Positions 63,563 to 64,000 of a stretch of DNA of 64,000 bases are shown here, piece after piece. The notes below the pieces were generated by a model. The model saw only the letters and a program-made list of their open reading frames with translations, was not told the DNA's origin and did not search any database. The stretch covers positions 124,001-188,000 of the forward strand of contig WNYE01000043.1 of NCBI GenBank assembly GCA_021396245.1, written 5' to 3'. The position numbers were made by a program, and so were the translations under genes. Positions within the stretch are counted from its first letter, which is position 1. Each line of letters begins with the position of its first letter. The DNA is from Sporothrix humicola (taxonomy: Eukaryota > Ascomycota > Sordariomycetes > Ophiostomatales > Ophiostomataceae).

Positions 63563-64000
63563 AAGAGAAGATGAGAGGATGCGTAGGATACAGGATCAAA
63601 AGAAAACCGGGCGTTGTAAGTGATGCAGAGGCGAAGGGGGTGCGAGGCGGCGGGAAAGGGTGGATTTGAGGCTGCAAAGAGCAGAAAAACTATGAGGCAC
63701 GCGAGCAGTGTAAGTGAAAGCAGAATTGGCACTAAGAGAATGCACAAGAGACACCAATTGGGCCACAAATAAAGGTCGAGAGTCAAGAAAAGAAGGTGAA
63801 GATGAGGCTGAAGCCGGTAGTTGGCGAGTTGCTTTTAGTCTGTTGAGTCGATAAGCGTGCTGAGGTGGTTGAATAGGCGAGACAACAAGGTGGATGAAGG
63901 ATTTTAGGTGGTGGTCGACGGAGAAGCGGTTGTTGTTATGAGGATGCCAATGGTAGGTAGAGAGAAGAGATGGAGTTGAGAAAACAAAGAGGAAGAGTGG
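63563..64000. promoter_or_regulatory. Upstream region of the last minus-strand gene, to the window edge
   Basis: 438 bp, C/T-rich on the minus strand and without a credible gene. It probably holds the leader and promoter of the gene starting at 63562. Confidence 0.5.

Overview
The window looks like nuclear DNA of a filamentous ascomycete (Pezizomycotina, probably a Sordariomycete; the order cannot be fixed from sequence alone). The evidence is short spliceosomal introns, mostly 59-134 nt, with GTRNGT-type donors and CTAAC/CTGAC branch points. Promoters are long and pyrimidine-rich, codons are GC-rich, and proteins carry many Ser/Gln/Pro tracts. The gene set is fungal: eIF4A, a Neurospora cyt-20/VAS1-like valyl-tRNA synthetase, Bem46, Pex10 and a LYAR-type nucleolar zinc finger. 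I see no rRNA, tRNA, CRISPR array or intact transposon.

Layout. 0-9 kb: a partial coiled-coil gene running off the left edge (-), a mitochondrial methylglutaconyl-CoA hydratase-like enzyme (-), a small ankyrin protein (+), a secreted GMC oxidoreductase (-) and an F-box/JmjC protein (-). 11-20 kb: eIF4A (+), a six-exon Yra1/ALY mRNA-export adaptor (+), a disordered protein with a conserved tail (-) and a DUF1932 dehydrogenase (-). 20-28 kb: a three-exon mitochondrial protein of unknown function (-) divergent from valyl-tRNA synthetase (+), then bem46 (-). 28.2-36.1 kb is almost gene-free. 36-44 kb: the LYAR-type gene with a 1.3-kb first intron (+), PEX10 (-) and an ERD1-like EXS-domain membrane protein (+).

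44.7-47.4 kb is an AT-richer island with three small same-strand genes that I do not recognise. They share a short motif, and the middle one has an in-frame stop. 47.4-52.8 kb is again gene-poor. 52.8-64 kb: a 1226-aa low-complexity protein (+), a BTB-domain protein with a split BTB fold (-) and a conserved fungal protein (-).

Most genes are unrelated housekeeping functions with no visible cluster logic. The observations most worth a second look are: (i) a back-to-back twin or recursive intron in the Yra1/ALY gene, which would make a truncating mRNA if half-spliced; (ii) an AUG-less, arginine-rich in-frame extension upstream of the valyl-tRNA synthetase AUG, suggesting a mitochondrial isoform started at a non-AUG codon; and (iii) the small orphan-gene island. 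All gene models were spliced by eye and checked for frame closure. No database search was possible.
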